From contig OV277864.1 in the NCBI GenBank assembly GCA_922989275.2, forward strand, positions 53,939,550-54,003,549: 64,000 nucleotides of DNA. The letters run 5' to 3'. The position numbers and the translations under genes were made by a program. Positions 52,572 to 63,855 of the stretch are shown here, piece by piece (position 1 is the first letter of the stretch; each line of letters begins with the position of its first letter). The notes under the pieces are model-generated. The model did no database searches and had not been told where the DNA came from. It saw only the letters and a list, made by a program, of their open reading frames with translations. The stretch is from Gari tellinella. Its lineage: Eukaryota; Mollusca; Bivalvia; Cardiida; Psammobiidae.

Positions 52572-53110
52572 ACCCATTACCCCATAAGTACACCTTTTAA
52601 CCCCTTTAAGTTGTACTTAGCCAACCGCCAGTAGACTCACATGACAAGTAGGAGCTGTGCCAGCAGGGTTTCGTACCCCAGCAGGGCCTCCAAAGTTTGA
52701 TTGGTCTTACTCAGATGAGTTGAAAGTGATTTGGTTACACTTTCTCTTTTTCTTACTTTGTCTGTATGTGCATTTCTTCAGTTTTCTTGTCTGTGTCTTT
52801 CTTAACTATCTTTCTCTCAATTTTTCTGTCTGCGCGCCGCTGCAGTTATGTCAGATTTTATGACGTACGTAACCATGTAGATGTATAGATGTAGAATTTA
52901 TTCTCCCACTGAAGAACATAGCTCCTAGCTTTATATACAGGCATGAATATATGTACCAAGACAAATATTCTCTATATCCTAGCAGTTGTAGCTTAAAGCA
53001 GGCTGAAAGTAAAGCAGAATGTGCCTTAAGGCACATTCTGCCTTACTTTCAACCTACTTTTAGTGGTCATCTGTTTTTCAATACTAGAAATGGGCTATGG
53101 AGTAATGGGT
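52572..53110 (+). mobile_element. Family D element with 285-bp insert
   Basis: ACCCATTACCCCATAAGTAC, CCCCTTTAA, [insert], AATTTATTCTCCCACTGAAG, core GTGCCTTAAGGCACATTC, end TATGGAGTAATGGGT before TA. Confidence 0.8.
52610..52894. other. Unidentified insert in D
   Basis: The D consensus is continuous on both sides. The insert has a C/T-rich middle (TTTCTCTTTTTCTTACTTTG) and GCCAGCAGGGTTTCGTACCC, but no inverted ends or poly-A tail that I can define. Confidence 0.45.
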
Positions 53111-53375
53111 TAAACTGTTGGTTAAGAAAGAAAGGGCAGTAGATATAGCTCAATAGCATGATGATCACTTCTATGACAGTCATTGTAAGTTTAAACTTTT
53201 CACCCTTTTCTATTTAGAAATATTGACGCTCCATTCTTTCAAGCATTTGACTGATCAGAGTCTTCACAGTTTTAGTTCAGATAACAGATATTCGAAGTGA
53301 GCAGTTTTATGGTATAAATATGAAAGTTCAACAGAATGATGCTCTGAAGGACATGTTGCAGTTTAGCATACAACT

Positions 53376-53568
53376 CAGGACTCCAGATAAGGGGAGTATT
53401 TCAAAAACTAAAATCTTTTTTTTTGCAGTAAATCCTATGGTGTCACTACTCATTAGAATCGTCTCTTCGAGACGATTCTAATGAGTAGTAACACCATAGG
53501 TTTTGGTGCTGAAATGAGTGAGAAAGTAGAGGATTTCTTCTGTTTACTCCCTCTTATCTGGAGCCCTG
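53376..53568 (+). mobile_element. Family K hairpin, copy 5
   Basis: CAGGACTCCAGATAAGGGGA to CCTCTTATCTGGAGCCCTG; the tip TCGTCTCTTCGAGACGA is perfect. Confidence 0.8.
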
Positions 53569-55019
53569 CATTCTAGATTTCTTCGCAGATTTCTGAACTG
53601 AATCCGTAACCTCTATGAATAGTCTGTCTAAATTTGTGCAATTATCAGTTTAAGGAACCAAAGATCTTTGACATACCTGAACTCTTTGCATGCTAGCGGC
53701 GGATATATCTGCCACAGTGATTATCTTTGCAAACAGTTTGGATCCAGATGAGACGCTGTGTGACGCGGCGTCTCATCAGGATCCAAACTGTTAGTCCGGC
53801 CGCGGACACGTTTAACCTTGCTTGGAGTTGTATAGAAAATGTTTTTGTGGTTTTTGGTAGAATAGACCCTCAGCATCAAGGATCCGATGTATGACCGCCG
53901 GTCATCCTTGAGCATTTTAAGATATTCAAGATGACGTCCAAGATGGCCGCCGGCATATATCTGGCTAACTGTTAGGTTTGATTCAATAAGCTTTAACAGA
54001 TTTTTCAGCAAATTATTGCTCAATTTTATCTTTTGTGACATAATTAAAGTTCAAAATAGAAATAAATAATCTATAATTCAAAATGGCGTCCAAAATGGCC
54101 GACAAAGTACTTTTTTATGTAGAATAAAATGCAAAGTATGTGCGTTGCTTTACAAGGCTACGATTTGCTCCAATTTTTTCCCCGTCGTGATAATATAATT
54201 GTTCATAATTAATAATAAAGCGTGAAAAGATCGCGATTAATTCATTCATAAATGAATTATAAGAGACTGTCACCAGAGTAGAGTATACATAAAAACCATA
54301 CAGCTTAAGTGTACATTGAGATAGTTCTTGCATAACGATGTAAAATGCAATAAATATTTCAGATTAACAGAAAAGTAATTAGTCAAGTCAAAACTCAAAA
54401 TATTATAAATTAGTTCATAGAACCCAATTACCTACCTTTAATATATAAATTTCACTGTTTTGTAAGCAAAGAATGCTGAAATTATCATACAAAAGTAAAG
54501 TTCTGTGTTTGAATTACTGTGACATTTGTCACCACATGTCACCTTTCTTGTTAAATAGTTCAATTACGTGTGAGCTTCTTAGGAACAGGGAAATAAATTG
54601 GTAGAATGGATACCAATAATTCTTCTTGGGATGCAAGTCTCCTGAGGATGTGGTGGCACCTCTTTGAAACCAGATAACTGTGTACAGTATCTTTCAGTAT
54701 AAAACTTTGTTCAGTATTCCTTTTCATCAAGCCTTTTAACATGTATTATGTGAGTTCTAAGCTAGTACTGCTGCTGCAAAGAATCATCATATCTTTGAAA
54801 TATTGCTGAATGAGTACATGGCTACACAGACACTTGACTGAACAGTCTTTTGGCTTAACCATAGATTAGAATAAGAAAGAATGACATCACACATATAATT
54901 TCAAATATAAAAAATTGCACATCTTTACTCCTGAATTACCAAAGTAAACAGAACTTTGGTACAGTTACTGTCAAAGTCAGTCACTACAAAAGTGGTCATC
55001 TTGTATAAGAAGTGCATAA

Positions 55020-56470
55020 CTCTTGACATGATGATATACTGCAAGGCCGCTGGCCTATCAGGAGTGATAACCGAGATGATTAAAGCAGCTTCGGAGAACA
55101 AGGGGTTTGAGATTTGAAGACGACTGACTGATGCGATTTTCAGTAATTGTGTGATCTCTGAGGACAGGGAGGCAAATTACATCCTCAAACAATAAACAAT
55201 AAAAAAGTGAATAACAAGCTCGTATGAGCGACACTTATCATGTGGTAAAGCTCAAGGACCAGACAATAAAGTTGATGAACCGATTAAAAAGATACCTCTG
55301 TGCGTGAGATTATCAACATTGATGCATGGAGTTTTGCGTTGTTAAGGTTAGAGATACTATTGATTCGTTCTTCACCGTGTACCATCTATAGCACAAGTAA
55401 AAGGTCGAAATCAAACCTCTGCATGTGGCATTGGTTGATCTGGAGAAAGCCTTTAGATTCAATACCAAGAATGAGCTTTTGGTTTGAGGAATGCGATTTG
55501 CATGTCAAACAGAGTTTGAAAACCGCTTACGTGAAGCGGGCAGTTTTTGTGTATGATTTGCATTAGGTATTTGATCTCAACCCTCTGCTGTACCAGTGCT
55601 TGATGTTCTGCTTTACTAGTGTATGATGCTCTGTCATAAGAGTCTAGCAAAGGTGTTCCATTGGCGCTTCTGTACACAATTTTCTGTGATCACAAATTCA
55701 CTGACAGGGTAACCCAAAAAGGTGGATGGAAGGATGTTATCAAACCGAGTTGACTGAGAGTTAACACGAAGAATTCTTGGCTCATGATCTCAGAGTAGTC
55801 ATTTGCTTGGTCTTCTTCGAGCCTGTAGGGAATGTTGCTGTGCTGACTGTCAGATTGGAGAACATTCAATTACAGTAGTTATGTGACATTAATTGTAAAA
55901 TTACAAGCAGTGTAGACTTTGTATGCCCATGACGTCAGGACTAAACTTGTCTTTTTGATGGAAGACCAGTTACTCAGTTGGGTGTCGATGGGGCTACGTT
56001 TGGTGTCTAGAATAGCTTCTGTAACATGGTGTTTGCCATAAGAGGATTCGAGCTTGTCATAATCACAGGACATTTCAAAGAAAGGCCTAGCACAATTATA
56101 TCCTTTGAGACTCGTATAATTGTGTTCAACACCTGTTTGTTATTTTTTCATTTAATATGGAGGTTATTCATTAATGTCGTCTGCCGAAGACTTGCAGACA
56201 GTTTGCAGAAATTGAGCCTGTGACAGTTGGATCTGTGGCGTTAAACAGGACGAGGAGGTCCCACAGATACAAGTAATGAGAACTAAAGGTTTGGGATGTT
56301 TTGGACAGGTGCAGTGTGCCACTTCATGCATCAACTCAATAACGAGGAGGACCATTCTGCGCTTTAGACTTAGTAAGAGATCACAATCGCCATGGTTAGA
56401 CTATGGAAGAGATGACCAGATCCTGCGTGTCAGAGGAGCATATAAATCAGGTTTGAGGACATTCTAGCCA
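55020..56470 (+). pseudogene. Decayed LINE reverse-transcriptase inside W
   Basis: Separate frames carry KAAGLSGVITEMIKAA (from 55043) and LHVALVDLEKAF (from 55419), the well-known motifs ahead of and around the first RT catalytic Asp (usual forms KAxGPSGxxxEMxK and VDLEKAFD). Near 56290, LGCFGQVQ resembles the LRWFGHV motif of the region after RT. Frames shift between motifs and stops are frequent. 5' endonuclease not found; clade not assigned. Confidence 0.65.
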
Positions 56471-57869
56471 CATTCAGCCTACCTGAGTTGCTAGGACATC
56501 CACAGCAGTTGAGAAATAAACGCAGGATCATGTCAAGTACAACTAACTTAATTGCAAGCTATGTTAGAAACCTGACATGACCTTTTGTTTCTAAATATCA
56601 TTTATAGTGTGTAATTTTATTCCCTACTATAAGAATATTCATTTATATAATAGTACAATATGCATGTGCTAATATATAAACGTTGTATATATCGAAACCA
56701 ATATGTTTATTAACTCCATTACATAGTAGGTTGCTGTGTGCGACATACTCATTTTCAAATTCACAATACATGCAGAAACAGGAATAGTATCCAATTTATA
56801 TTACATCACACATAATATTACTTCTTGAAAAACAAACAAAACACAAACGCTGACTTTGGCAGCCATTCTGATTGCCATTTAGAAAACGAAACATATAATT
56901 CATGTTCAAAACACAAACATCAATGGTGACTCAAACTAAATTAACCTCAAATTTTGAAAACAGTTATTTCATAATTCTAAGTAATTCTTACAAAAACTCA
57001 TTTGTCTTAAAAAGAGGCTAAAAAGAATGGAATGCTTGGTGGATAGATTATATACTCACTTTTTACATTTATTTAACATTAAGTAAATGTTCAGGCTCCA
57101 TATCTTTTGAAGTACTTCATCAACTCAAGTTTTGTTATAGATTTTTAGGGCTCATACGTTCACCAATGTATTCCAGTAAAACATTTATATTAAACGACAC
57201 ATGTAACGAAAATGAAACACACAAGGTATATTCTTATTTCAAATCAAAGGGAGGTAATTTGATATTTGAAGACTTTCTAGTCTTGATAACGCCGTGAATA
57301 TTGCGATGAATGTGATTTTCTTTTCTTTAAGCAAATGTTCTAGCGGCTGAATATGAGCACCATTGTATCTCCTCTATGGAGAAAGTTTATAATAAAGAAT
57401 GCTGTTTTCCGGAAAGAGTTATCGACCTTTTCATTTTCAATACAATGTGCCAGTTATTTAGCCACAATGATAAGTTTATGTATGAGACGCTGATAATTAA
57501 GAATACAAACGTGGTTACTTTCTGGGTTTTTTTGCTTATTATATAATATTGAAGAGACAAGCATCTGTTTTGCATATTTTGTCGGCCATTTTTGACGCCA
57601 TTTTGAAATTAACAGTATACTTTTCTCTGTTTGCTTTTTTAAACATCGAAGAAGTATTGAACTACTTTTAATCTTGTTTACAGTTGACAATTACCTAATC
57701 TAAACTGACAGCAGTTTCATTTTTATTCTCGCAACCATCTTGGACGTCACCTTAATACTTTGTCGGCCATTTTGGACGCCAAATTGAATAAAGCATTATT
57801 ATTATTACTTCTATTTTGAACTTAAATAATGTCAAACGTTATGAAAGTGAACTATGTTCTGCTGAAAAT
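56471..57869. other. Interior of W, AT-rich
   Basis: No coding frame. 57570-57790 has extra copies of arm motifs (TTGTCGGCCATTTTGGACGC), suggesting internal duplication of the inverted repeat. Confidence 0.5.
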
Positions 57870-58660
57870 TTTAAATCAAACCCAACAGCTTGTCATTTTA
57901 CATCGTTATGCAAGGACTAACTCAATGTAAACTTAAGCTGTATGTTTTTTATGCATACTGTATTCTGGTGACAGTCTCTGATAATTCATTTATGAATGAG
58001 TTAATTGCCAACTTGATCTTTTCACGCTTTTTGTTTTATTAATTATGAACAATTATATTATCACGACGGGAAAAAACTGGAGCAAATCGTAGCCTTGTAA
58101 AGTGTCATTTTCATTTTATTTCACATAAAAATGGTCTTTGTCGGCCATTTTGGACGCCATTTTGAATTATAGATAATTTTTATTTCTATTTTGAACTTTA
58201 ATTATGTCATCAAAGATGAAATTGAAGTATAATTTGCTGAAAATTCCGTTATAGCTTATTGAATCAAACCTAACTGTTAGCCAGATACATGCTGCCGGCC
58301 ATCTTGGACGCCATCTTGAATATCTTGAAACGCTCAAGGATGACCGGCGGTCATACATCGGATCCTTGAAGCTGAGGGTCTATTCTACCAAAAACCACAA
58401 AAACATTTTCTATACAACTCCAAGCAAGGTTAAGCTAAAATATCCTTATCTGCTACCAGACTATGTTTGCCATTCTGACCCTGAATTTAAAAGAAATTTT
58501 GAAAATTTCTTATTCTAGAACAAAAGCAGACGACAATTGTTGCAGATGAAAAAAATTACCTAGCATGCAAAGAGTTAAGTTCTTGACCTTTTAGGGGCTT
58601 TAACAGTAAAAGTGCACATGTAACAAATTTTTATGCCGTCAATTTTGGAGGCATATTATT

Positions 58661-59716
58661 AGCTCACCTAAGCTAGCTCAGGGTGAGCTTTTGCAATCCT
58701 TGAATGTCCGGCGTCCGGTGTCAACAATTTTAGTGTTTACACTCTAGAGGCCACAATATTTATCCAATCTTTTTCAAACTTGCTCAGATGGTATATTGCC
58801 ATAAGAGTTCGAATGAGTTCGATTATGGTTGTAATCGGACAAATAGGTCATGAGTTATCTACCTTTGAACTGCTGAAAATGCCATATTTAACAGTGTTTA
58901 CACTCTAGAGGCCACAGTATTTATCCAATCTTTCTAAAACTTGCCCAGATTGTATATGACCATAAGAGTTCAGATGAGTTCGATTTTGGTTGAAATCTGA
59001 CAAATAGATCAAGAGTTATTTACCTTTAAATTGCTGAAAATGCCATATTTAACAGTGTTTACACTCTAGAGGTAAACAAATTTTATTCAATCTTTCTCAA
59101 ACTTACTCAGATTGTATATTTCCATAAGACTTCGGATGAGTTCATTTATGGTTGTAATCGGATCAATAGGTCAAAAGTTATATACCTTTGAATTGCTGAA
59201 AATGATATATTTGACAGTGTTTACGCTCTAGAGGCCACAATATTTATCCAAGCTCTCTCAAACTTGCCCAGATTGTATATGACCATAAGAGTTCGGAAAA
59301 AGGGTGATTATGGTTGGAATAGGACAAATAGATCAAGAGATTTCTACCTTTGAATTGCTGAAAATGCCATATTTTACTGCGTTTACACTCTTGCAACTAC
59401 AGTTTTCAATGGATTGTGATTATACTTGTACACAAAGGATGTAGCTATACGTTCTGGAAGGAGTGCAATTATTGTTGAAATGCTATAATCAGTGTGGCAA
59501 TAGTTACCTGCCCTTGATATACTTTGAAATGCTAGAAAAAGGCTTCATTTCAGTATTCTTTAGGCTTTAGTTATCTGCCTTTGATGTACTCTACTATACT
59601 AGAGTAGGTCGACAAACTTGAATAGATTTAGAATAAAACGGGTGAAATTCAAAGGTAAAGCTATCAGGCTTCATTACAAATGGTGAGCGATATCAGGGCC
59701 TTCAGGCCCTCTTGTA
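58661..59716 (+). repeat. Tandem-core (pearl-like) element L1
   Basis: Left arm AGCTCACCTAAGCTAGCTCA, GGGTGAGCTTTTGC, GTCCGGCGTCCGG. Four ~161-bp core repeats start CAGTGTTTACACTCTAGAGG at about 58732, 58892, 59053 and 59215 (steps 160, 161, 162), with a decayed fifth at 59377. Right arm GGTGAGCGATATCAGGGCCT, TCAGGCCCTCTTGTAG contains a hairpin. The arm/core/arm design with ~160-bp cores is that of pearl elements described in oysters. Confidence 0.8.
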
Positions 59717-59719
59717 GTT

Positions 59720-60245
59720 ATTGCACTCAGAATCCAGTGTATGTCTGTCCGTTTGTATGAGTGTATGTCTGTCTGTCCCACATCTTGTCTGCTCTTTAAC
59801 TCCTACATATAGAATAGATTTTGAAATAACTTTATAGGGATATTCACCACATTGAAGCAATGTGTTGGAAGTAAGACTGTGGTTTGTATCTCAAAGGTCA
59901 AGGTCACAAAGGTAAAAAAGTTGAACTTACGTTGTGTATGGCTCTAACTCATTCAAGCATGAATATATTTACAGATAACATAGAACAAACTTTCTTCTTG
60001 AAAATACATTGAGTTGTGTGCAAGATCGAGGTCTGTAGCTCAAAAGTCAAGGTCACAATCTGGGGTCAAAGGTAAAAGAGGACACCTTTTGTTGTGTCTG
60101 GGCTCTAACGCCATCATGCATTGATAGATTTCAAAATAATAATGTGGCAGGAATATTCTTCTAGAGAATTCAATTTTTCTTGCACAAAACTCAGATCTGA
60201 AGCTCAAAGGTCAAGGTCACAATTTTGAAAAGTGGCAATTTGTTT
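59720..60245 (+). repeat. Second tandem-core repeat, L3
   Basis: CTCAAAGGTCAAGGTCACA recurs at 59890, 60039 (one change) and 60203, spacing 149 and 164 bp; shared TTGTGTCTGGGCTCTAAC and TGAATATATTTACAGATAAC / GATAGATTTCAAAATAAT. Starts TGTATGTCTGTCCGTTTG. Confidence 0.7.
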
Positions 60246-60542
60246 GTACCCAAGCTTTAAATATTGTTTAATAATTTTTCAAATTAATGAGTATTCTATG
60301 GAGTAAGAGGTTAAATTCAAATGACATCACTGCTGACTTGCTATATGTATAAGAAAAACAAAACCTTATCCTCCCTTCCGAATGTTTGTGACGAGAGACA
60401 AAAAAAAAAGTAAGATAAATTTCTTTTCAATAGTTTGGCATTACTGCCCTTTGGGGCCATTCACCTAATAGTGATTAGACGAGCAGCAGAGATAGAGGTG
60501 AGAAAAGATAGATCAATGACTGTGTGTTTTTCTTAGAGCAGT
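60246..60542. other. Unassigned
   Basis: No supported feature. Confidence 0.3.
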
Positions 60543-60730
60543 CAGGGCTCCAGATAAGAGAAGTACAAAAAAAAAATCTTTATTTCTGCATTAAACCCTA
60601 TGGTGTCACTACTCATTAGAATCGTCTCTTTGAGACGATTCTAATGAGTAGTGACACTATAGGATTTGGTGCTGAATTGAGTGAGAAAATGTTGGATTTG
60701 TTCAGTTTACTTCCTATTATCTGGAGCTGT
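60543..60730 (+). mobile_element. Family K hairpin, copy 6
   Basis: CAGGGCTCCAGATAAGAGA to CCTATTATCTGGAGCTGTG; tip TCGTCTCTTTGAGACGA. Confidence 0.8.
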
Positions 60731-60879
60731 GGACTCGCAGAGATATTGACCCATTTCCATCAATACAGGAGTTATCTTTATTGACACATGTTTAGCGAAC
60801 TGTTTTACTTGGTTTGCAAAATGTCAGATTTCTTTGAACTGAAAACAACAGTAAAACCTCCCCTCAATAACCACCATTA

Positions 60880-61087
60880 ACCCTTAGCCCGCCAAATAAA
60901 TTGTTGTCTGCTATATTTCTCGTCTGCTTTAAGTTTCAAAGTGCTTCAAAGTTGCTCAAAATTGCTGAAAATGTTGTCCGAGTGTCAAACAGCTTGGATC
61001 CGGATGAGACGCCGAGTTACTCGGCGTCTCATCTGGATCCAAGCTGTTTGCATATGGAGCTATAGTCGTGAGTGGCAGACTAAGGGT
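60880..61087 (+). mobile_element. Family B element, third end type
   Basis: ACCCTTAGCCCGCCAAATAA to GAGTGGCAGACTAAGGGT with TA flanks; core GAGACGCCGAGTTACTCGGC, stem CAGCTTGGATCCGGATGAGA. Confidence 0.85.
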
Positions 61088-61130
61088 TAAAAGGGCTAAA
61101 TGGATACCAGTAAAGGCAAGGGGCTACTTA

Positions 61131-61360
61131 ACCCTTTGCCTCATAGCCTGTTTCTAGTTTTGAAGATAGGTGACCACTGAAAGCAGGTTGAAAGTAAAGC
61201 AAAATGGGCCTTAGGCGCATTCTGCTTTACTTTCTACCATCTGCTAGGATATAGAAAATATTTCTAATCGTATTAGTTATGACTTTATAAAGTGGAACTA
61301 TTTTCTTCAGTGGAAGAATAAATGAAAGGCATAAAAAGGCGTATATATGGGGTAATGGTT
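61131..61360 (-). mobile_element. Family D element
   Basis: ACCCTTTGCCTCATAGCCTG to ATATGGGGTAATGGTT; core GGGCCTTAGGCGCATTC; the right stem is shortened. Confidence 0.8.
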
Positions 61361-61366
61361 TAATGT

Positions 61367-61485
61367 AGGGCTCCAGATAAGGAGAGTGTTTCAAACACTT
61401 GCACGTAAATCTTTATTTCTGCATTAAACCCTATGGTGCCACACCTCATGAGAATTATCTCTTAATTATAACCTTGCCCAATATG
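61367..61485 (+). mobile_element. Truncated K element
   Basis: AGGGCTCCAGATAAGGAGAG, AAACCCTATGGTGCCAC; stops after GAGAATTATCTC. It begins six bases after the preceding D. Confidence 0.65.
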
Positions 61486-61560
61486 AAAATGTACCAGCTT
61501 AACTATAAAATTGACTTAAAACAGCAAGGAACCAATTTGGTAGGAAAGAGTTGAGTGTCA

Positions 61561-61807
61561 ACCTATTACCCCATAAATACAACCTTTTTACGACTTTAAT
61601 TTATTCCTCCACTAAAGGAAATAGTTCCAATTCATACAGTCAGGAATGTGTAGCAAAATAAATATTTTCTATATTCTATCAGATGATTGCTTAAAGTAGG
61701 CTGAAAGTAAAGCAGAATGCGCCTTAAGGCGCATTGTACTTTATTTTCAACCTGCTTTAAGTAGCCACCTGTTTCCAAAACTAGATACATGCTATGGGGT
61801 AATGGGT
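61561..61807 (+). mobile_element. Family D element
   Basis: ACCTATTACCCCATAAATAC to GCTATGGGGTAATGGGT; right TA, left dinucleotide CA; core GCGCCTTAAGGCGC. Confidence 0.8.
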
Positions 61808-61900
61808 TAAACAAATCCTATCAGAAACCTGTGCAGACCCTGATCAGACAGTGGACATGAAGGGGCAGCTAGCGCTAGTCTGATATGGGTCTACACAATA

Positions 61901-62297
61901 ACCTGCTTCTATATTTGAAGACAGGTGATGTCTTAACCCATTACCCCATAGCCTGATTCTTGTTTTAAGGAAAGATTGATCACTAAAAGCATTCTACTGT
62001 TCTTTCAGCCTGCTTTAAGCTATTTTCTGCTGGGATATAGAAAATATTTCTTATGATACATATTCGTGACCGAATAAAATGTGGTAATGGGTTAAAGCAG
62101 GTTGAAAGTAAAGCAGAATGCACTCTAAGGTGCATTCTGCTTTATGTCAGCCTACTTTGAGCTATATGATCTGCTAGAATAGAGAAAATATTCCTTAAAT
62201 TATTACTAATATTGATGACTCAATAAACTAGAATTTTTTTTATCTAGTGGAGGAAAAAATAGAATGTTCTGAAAAGTGTATTTATAGTGTAAGGGGT
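61901..62297 (-). mobile_element. Family D element with a second D inside
   Basis: ACCTGCTTCTATATTTGAAG, GGTGATGTCT, [D], AGCAGGTTGAAAGTAAAGC, core ACTCTAAGGTGCATTC, end AGTGTAAGGGGT before TA. A C-type core remnant (GACCCTGATCAGACAGTG) lies just left at 61836. Confidence 0.75.
61936..62092 (-). mobile_element. D nested in D
   Basis: ACCCATTACCCCATAGCCTG to AATGTGGTAATGGGT; TA at 61934-61935 and 62093-62094. It landed in the TTAA of the outer stem CTTAAAGCAGG; its own core is deleted (157 bp). Confidence 0.8.
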
Positions 62298-62395
62298 TAT
62301 AAGATTTTGAATGCGCTATAAACAGGAGAAGTGTTAATTGAACGTTTACGTCAAAGCAGTTCAATTGTAATCGCTGTATGTAAGGTATGTGCTGT

Positions 62396-62593
62396 AAAGC
62401 AAAACCTCTTTATTACGACCATAAACCAAAGGCTTATTCAAAGCCAGTTTATAGCTTAAAGCAAGGTGACAGAAAAACAGAAAGCTCCTAAAGGAGCTTT
62501 CTGTTTTACTGTCACTTTGCTTTAAGCTATCACCTGTCATAAACATCTTATAATTAAATGAAATTTTGTGGTCGTAATAGAGAGGTTCTACTG
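62396..62593 (+). mobile_element. Family E element
   Basis: AAGCAAAACCTCTTTATTAC to TCGTAATAGAGAGGTTCTAC; core AAGCTCCTAAAGGAGCTT perfect. Confidence 0.85.
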
Positions 62594-62654
62594 TATTGTA
62601 AGGCTTGTGTACTATTCCTAACAATGTATGACGGTACCACTAATTTTCTCTGTA

Positions 62655-62889
62655 ACCTGGAGAAGACGTTATTCTTTCCCGCTTAAACGCAAATGAAATG
62701 CAAACTCATCACAATAAAAGATAGAAAAGGTCACCTTTTCCACAATTTTTACTCTTCGTGTTAGTCTGAGTGGCAAATTGTTTGGAGCCTGATCAGACGC
62801 CAATGAACCCAGCAGCTGATCAGGCTCCAAAATGATATCATAGCTTTAGCCTAAACCCATTTTTGGGGAAAGAATAACGTCTTTTCCCC
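62655..62889 (-). mobile_element. Family A element, core decayed
   Basis: CCTGGAGAAGACGTTATTC to AATAACGTCTTTTCCCC; core stem GACGCCAATGAACCCAGCAG no longer pairs fully. Confidence 0.75.
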
Positions 62890-62891
62890 TA

Positions 62892-63127
62892 ACGCATTAC
62901 TCCGTAAATACACCTTTTTACCCCTCTATTCTATTCCTCCACTGAAGAAAACAGTTCAAATTTATACAGTTATAAAACTGTACCAAAAGAAATCATTTCC
63001 AATCCTTTCAGATAGTAATTAAAGCTTGCAGAATGAAAGGCACATTCTGCTTCATTTTCAATCTGCTTTAAGTGGTCACCAGGTCCTGTCTTCAAACATC
63101 TAAGAATCAGGCTTTTGGGTAATGGGT
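62892..63127 (+). mobile_element. Family D element abutting A
   Basis: CGCATTACTCCGTAAATACA to GCTTTTGGGTAATGGGT; TA at 62890-62891 is shared with the A right flank. Core reduced (GAATGAAAGGCACATTC). Confidence 0.75.
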
Positions 63128-63189
63128 AAATAAGTGCACTGCTTTAATCCTTAATTTCTATGCTTGAACTAAGAATATGTATGTTTTTG

Positions 63190-63262
63190 TAAACAGTGTA
63201 AACCCTGATCAGAGGGCTCTGTAAGTATATATAGCTCTCTGATCAGGGTCAGCACTGTTCAA
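63190..63262. mobile_element. C-type core without arms
   Basis: GTAAACAGTGTAAACCCTGA, TCAGAGGGCTCTGTAAG, AGCTCTCTGATCAGGGTCAG. The outer C ends are not found. Confidence 0.6.
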
Positions 63263-63348
63263 TTTACTCTTTTGAAATACTTTCTAAAAACAGGTTTGAA
63301 AATTCACCATAAAGTCGTCTCTTTTTCAACAGTGGAATAATCCATTTG

Positions 63349-63539
63349 CAGTTCCTGATAAAGGGAGTATTTCTAAAACTAAAATCTTTATTTCTGCATT
63401 AAACCCTATGGTGTTACTACTCATTAGAATCGTCTCTTTGAGACGATTCTAATGAGTAGTTACACCATAGGATTTGATGCTGAAATAAGTGAGAAAATGT
63501 TTAATTTATTCAGTTTACTCCCTGGAGTCTGGAGCCCTG
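63349..63539 (+). mobile_element. Family K hairpin, copy 8
   Basis: CAGTTCCTGATAAAGGGAGT to TCTGGAGCCCTG; arms and tip TCGTCTCTTTGAGACGA intact. Confidence 0.8.
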
Positions 63540-63760
63540 CATTTTTGTAAATTTCTGCAGTGCAAGGGTTAAAAGCGAGGGGGTCCCTGTGAAAACAGAT
63601 CTCCTGTATAAATAATTCAGTGAATCCAGGGGTAAACAAGAATTATTCTCCCTAAATTGCGTCAGAGTGATGTCAACGAATGAGCAGTTGTTAGAGTAAC
63701 CATATCGCCAAGGTAATGGAAACACGATCTGACATTAGCACGCTCTGTGATATAACTACA
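63540..63760. other. Unassigned
   Basis: Nothing supported. Confidence 0.3.
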
Positions 63761-63853
63761 GTGCTCCCTCTCTACATCAACACCCGTTCCGAGACTAATA
63801 TTTTATGTGTTGTTTGGAGGGAGTTGTTATAGGGAGAGAAAACTGTCTCCTTC
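63761..63853 (+). mobile_element. Short R element
   Basis: CAGTGCTCCCTCTCTACATC to GGGAGTTGTTATAGGGAGAG; about 93 bp, internally deleted relative to 29434-29711. Confidence 0.7.
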
Positions 63854-63855
63854 AC

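Larger units (their letters stand above)
53815..58430. mobile_element. W: 4.6-kb element with ~550-bp inverted repeats
   Basis: ACCTTGCTTGGAGTTGTATA mirrors TATACAACTCCAAGCAAGGT; TA at 53813-53814 and 58431-58432. Left arm 53815-~54375 and right arm ~57870-58430 pair over most of their length with small indels (for example CGCCGGTCATCCTTGAGC versus GCTCAAGGATGACCGGCGG, and ACATCGTTATGCAAG inverted at both inner ends). The arms are rich in GGCCGCC/GGCCATTTTGGACGCC motifs, partly repeated again at 57580-57790. No transposase frame; the middle carries a LINE relic. Confidence 0.85.
53681..58575 (+). mobile_element. B3 element carrying the 4.6-kb element
   Basis: ACTCTTTGCATGCTAG on the left mirrors CTAGCATGCAAAGAGT at 58560-58575; TA follows at 58576-58577. 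Core GAGACGCTGTGTGACGCGGC; right arm AAAAGCAGACGACAATTGTT. Its two halves are about 4.6 kb apart. Confidence 0.8.

Noticed and set aside
51888..53568. 8-bp target duplications for K elements (hAT assignment)
   Set aside because: Flanks of copies 3, 5, 6 and 8 were compared and show no consistent duplication, so no superfamily is claimed.
53815..58430. W as a local inverted duplication instead of a transposon
   Set aside because: TA flanks and an exactly interrupted B element favour insertion, though a second copy would be needed to settle it.
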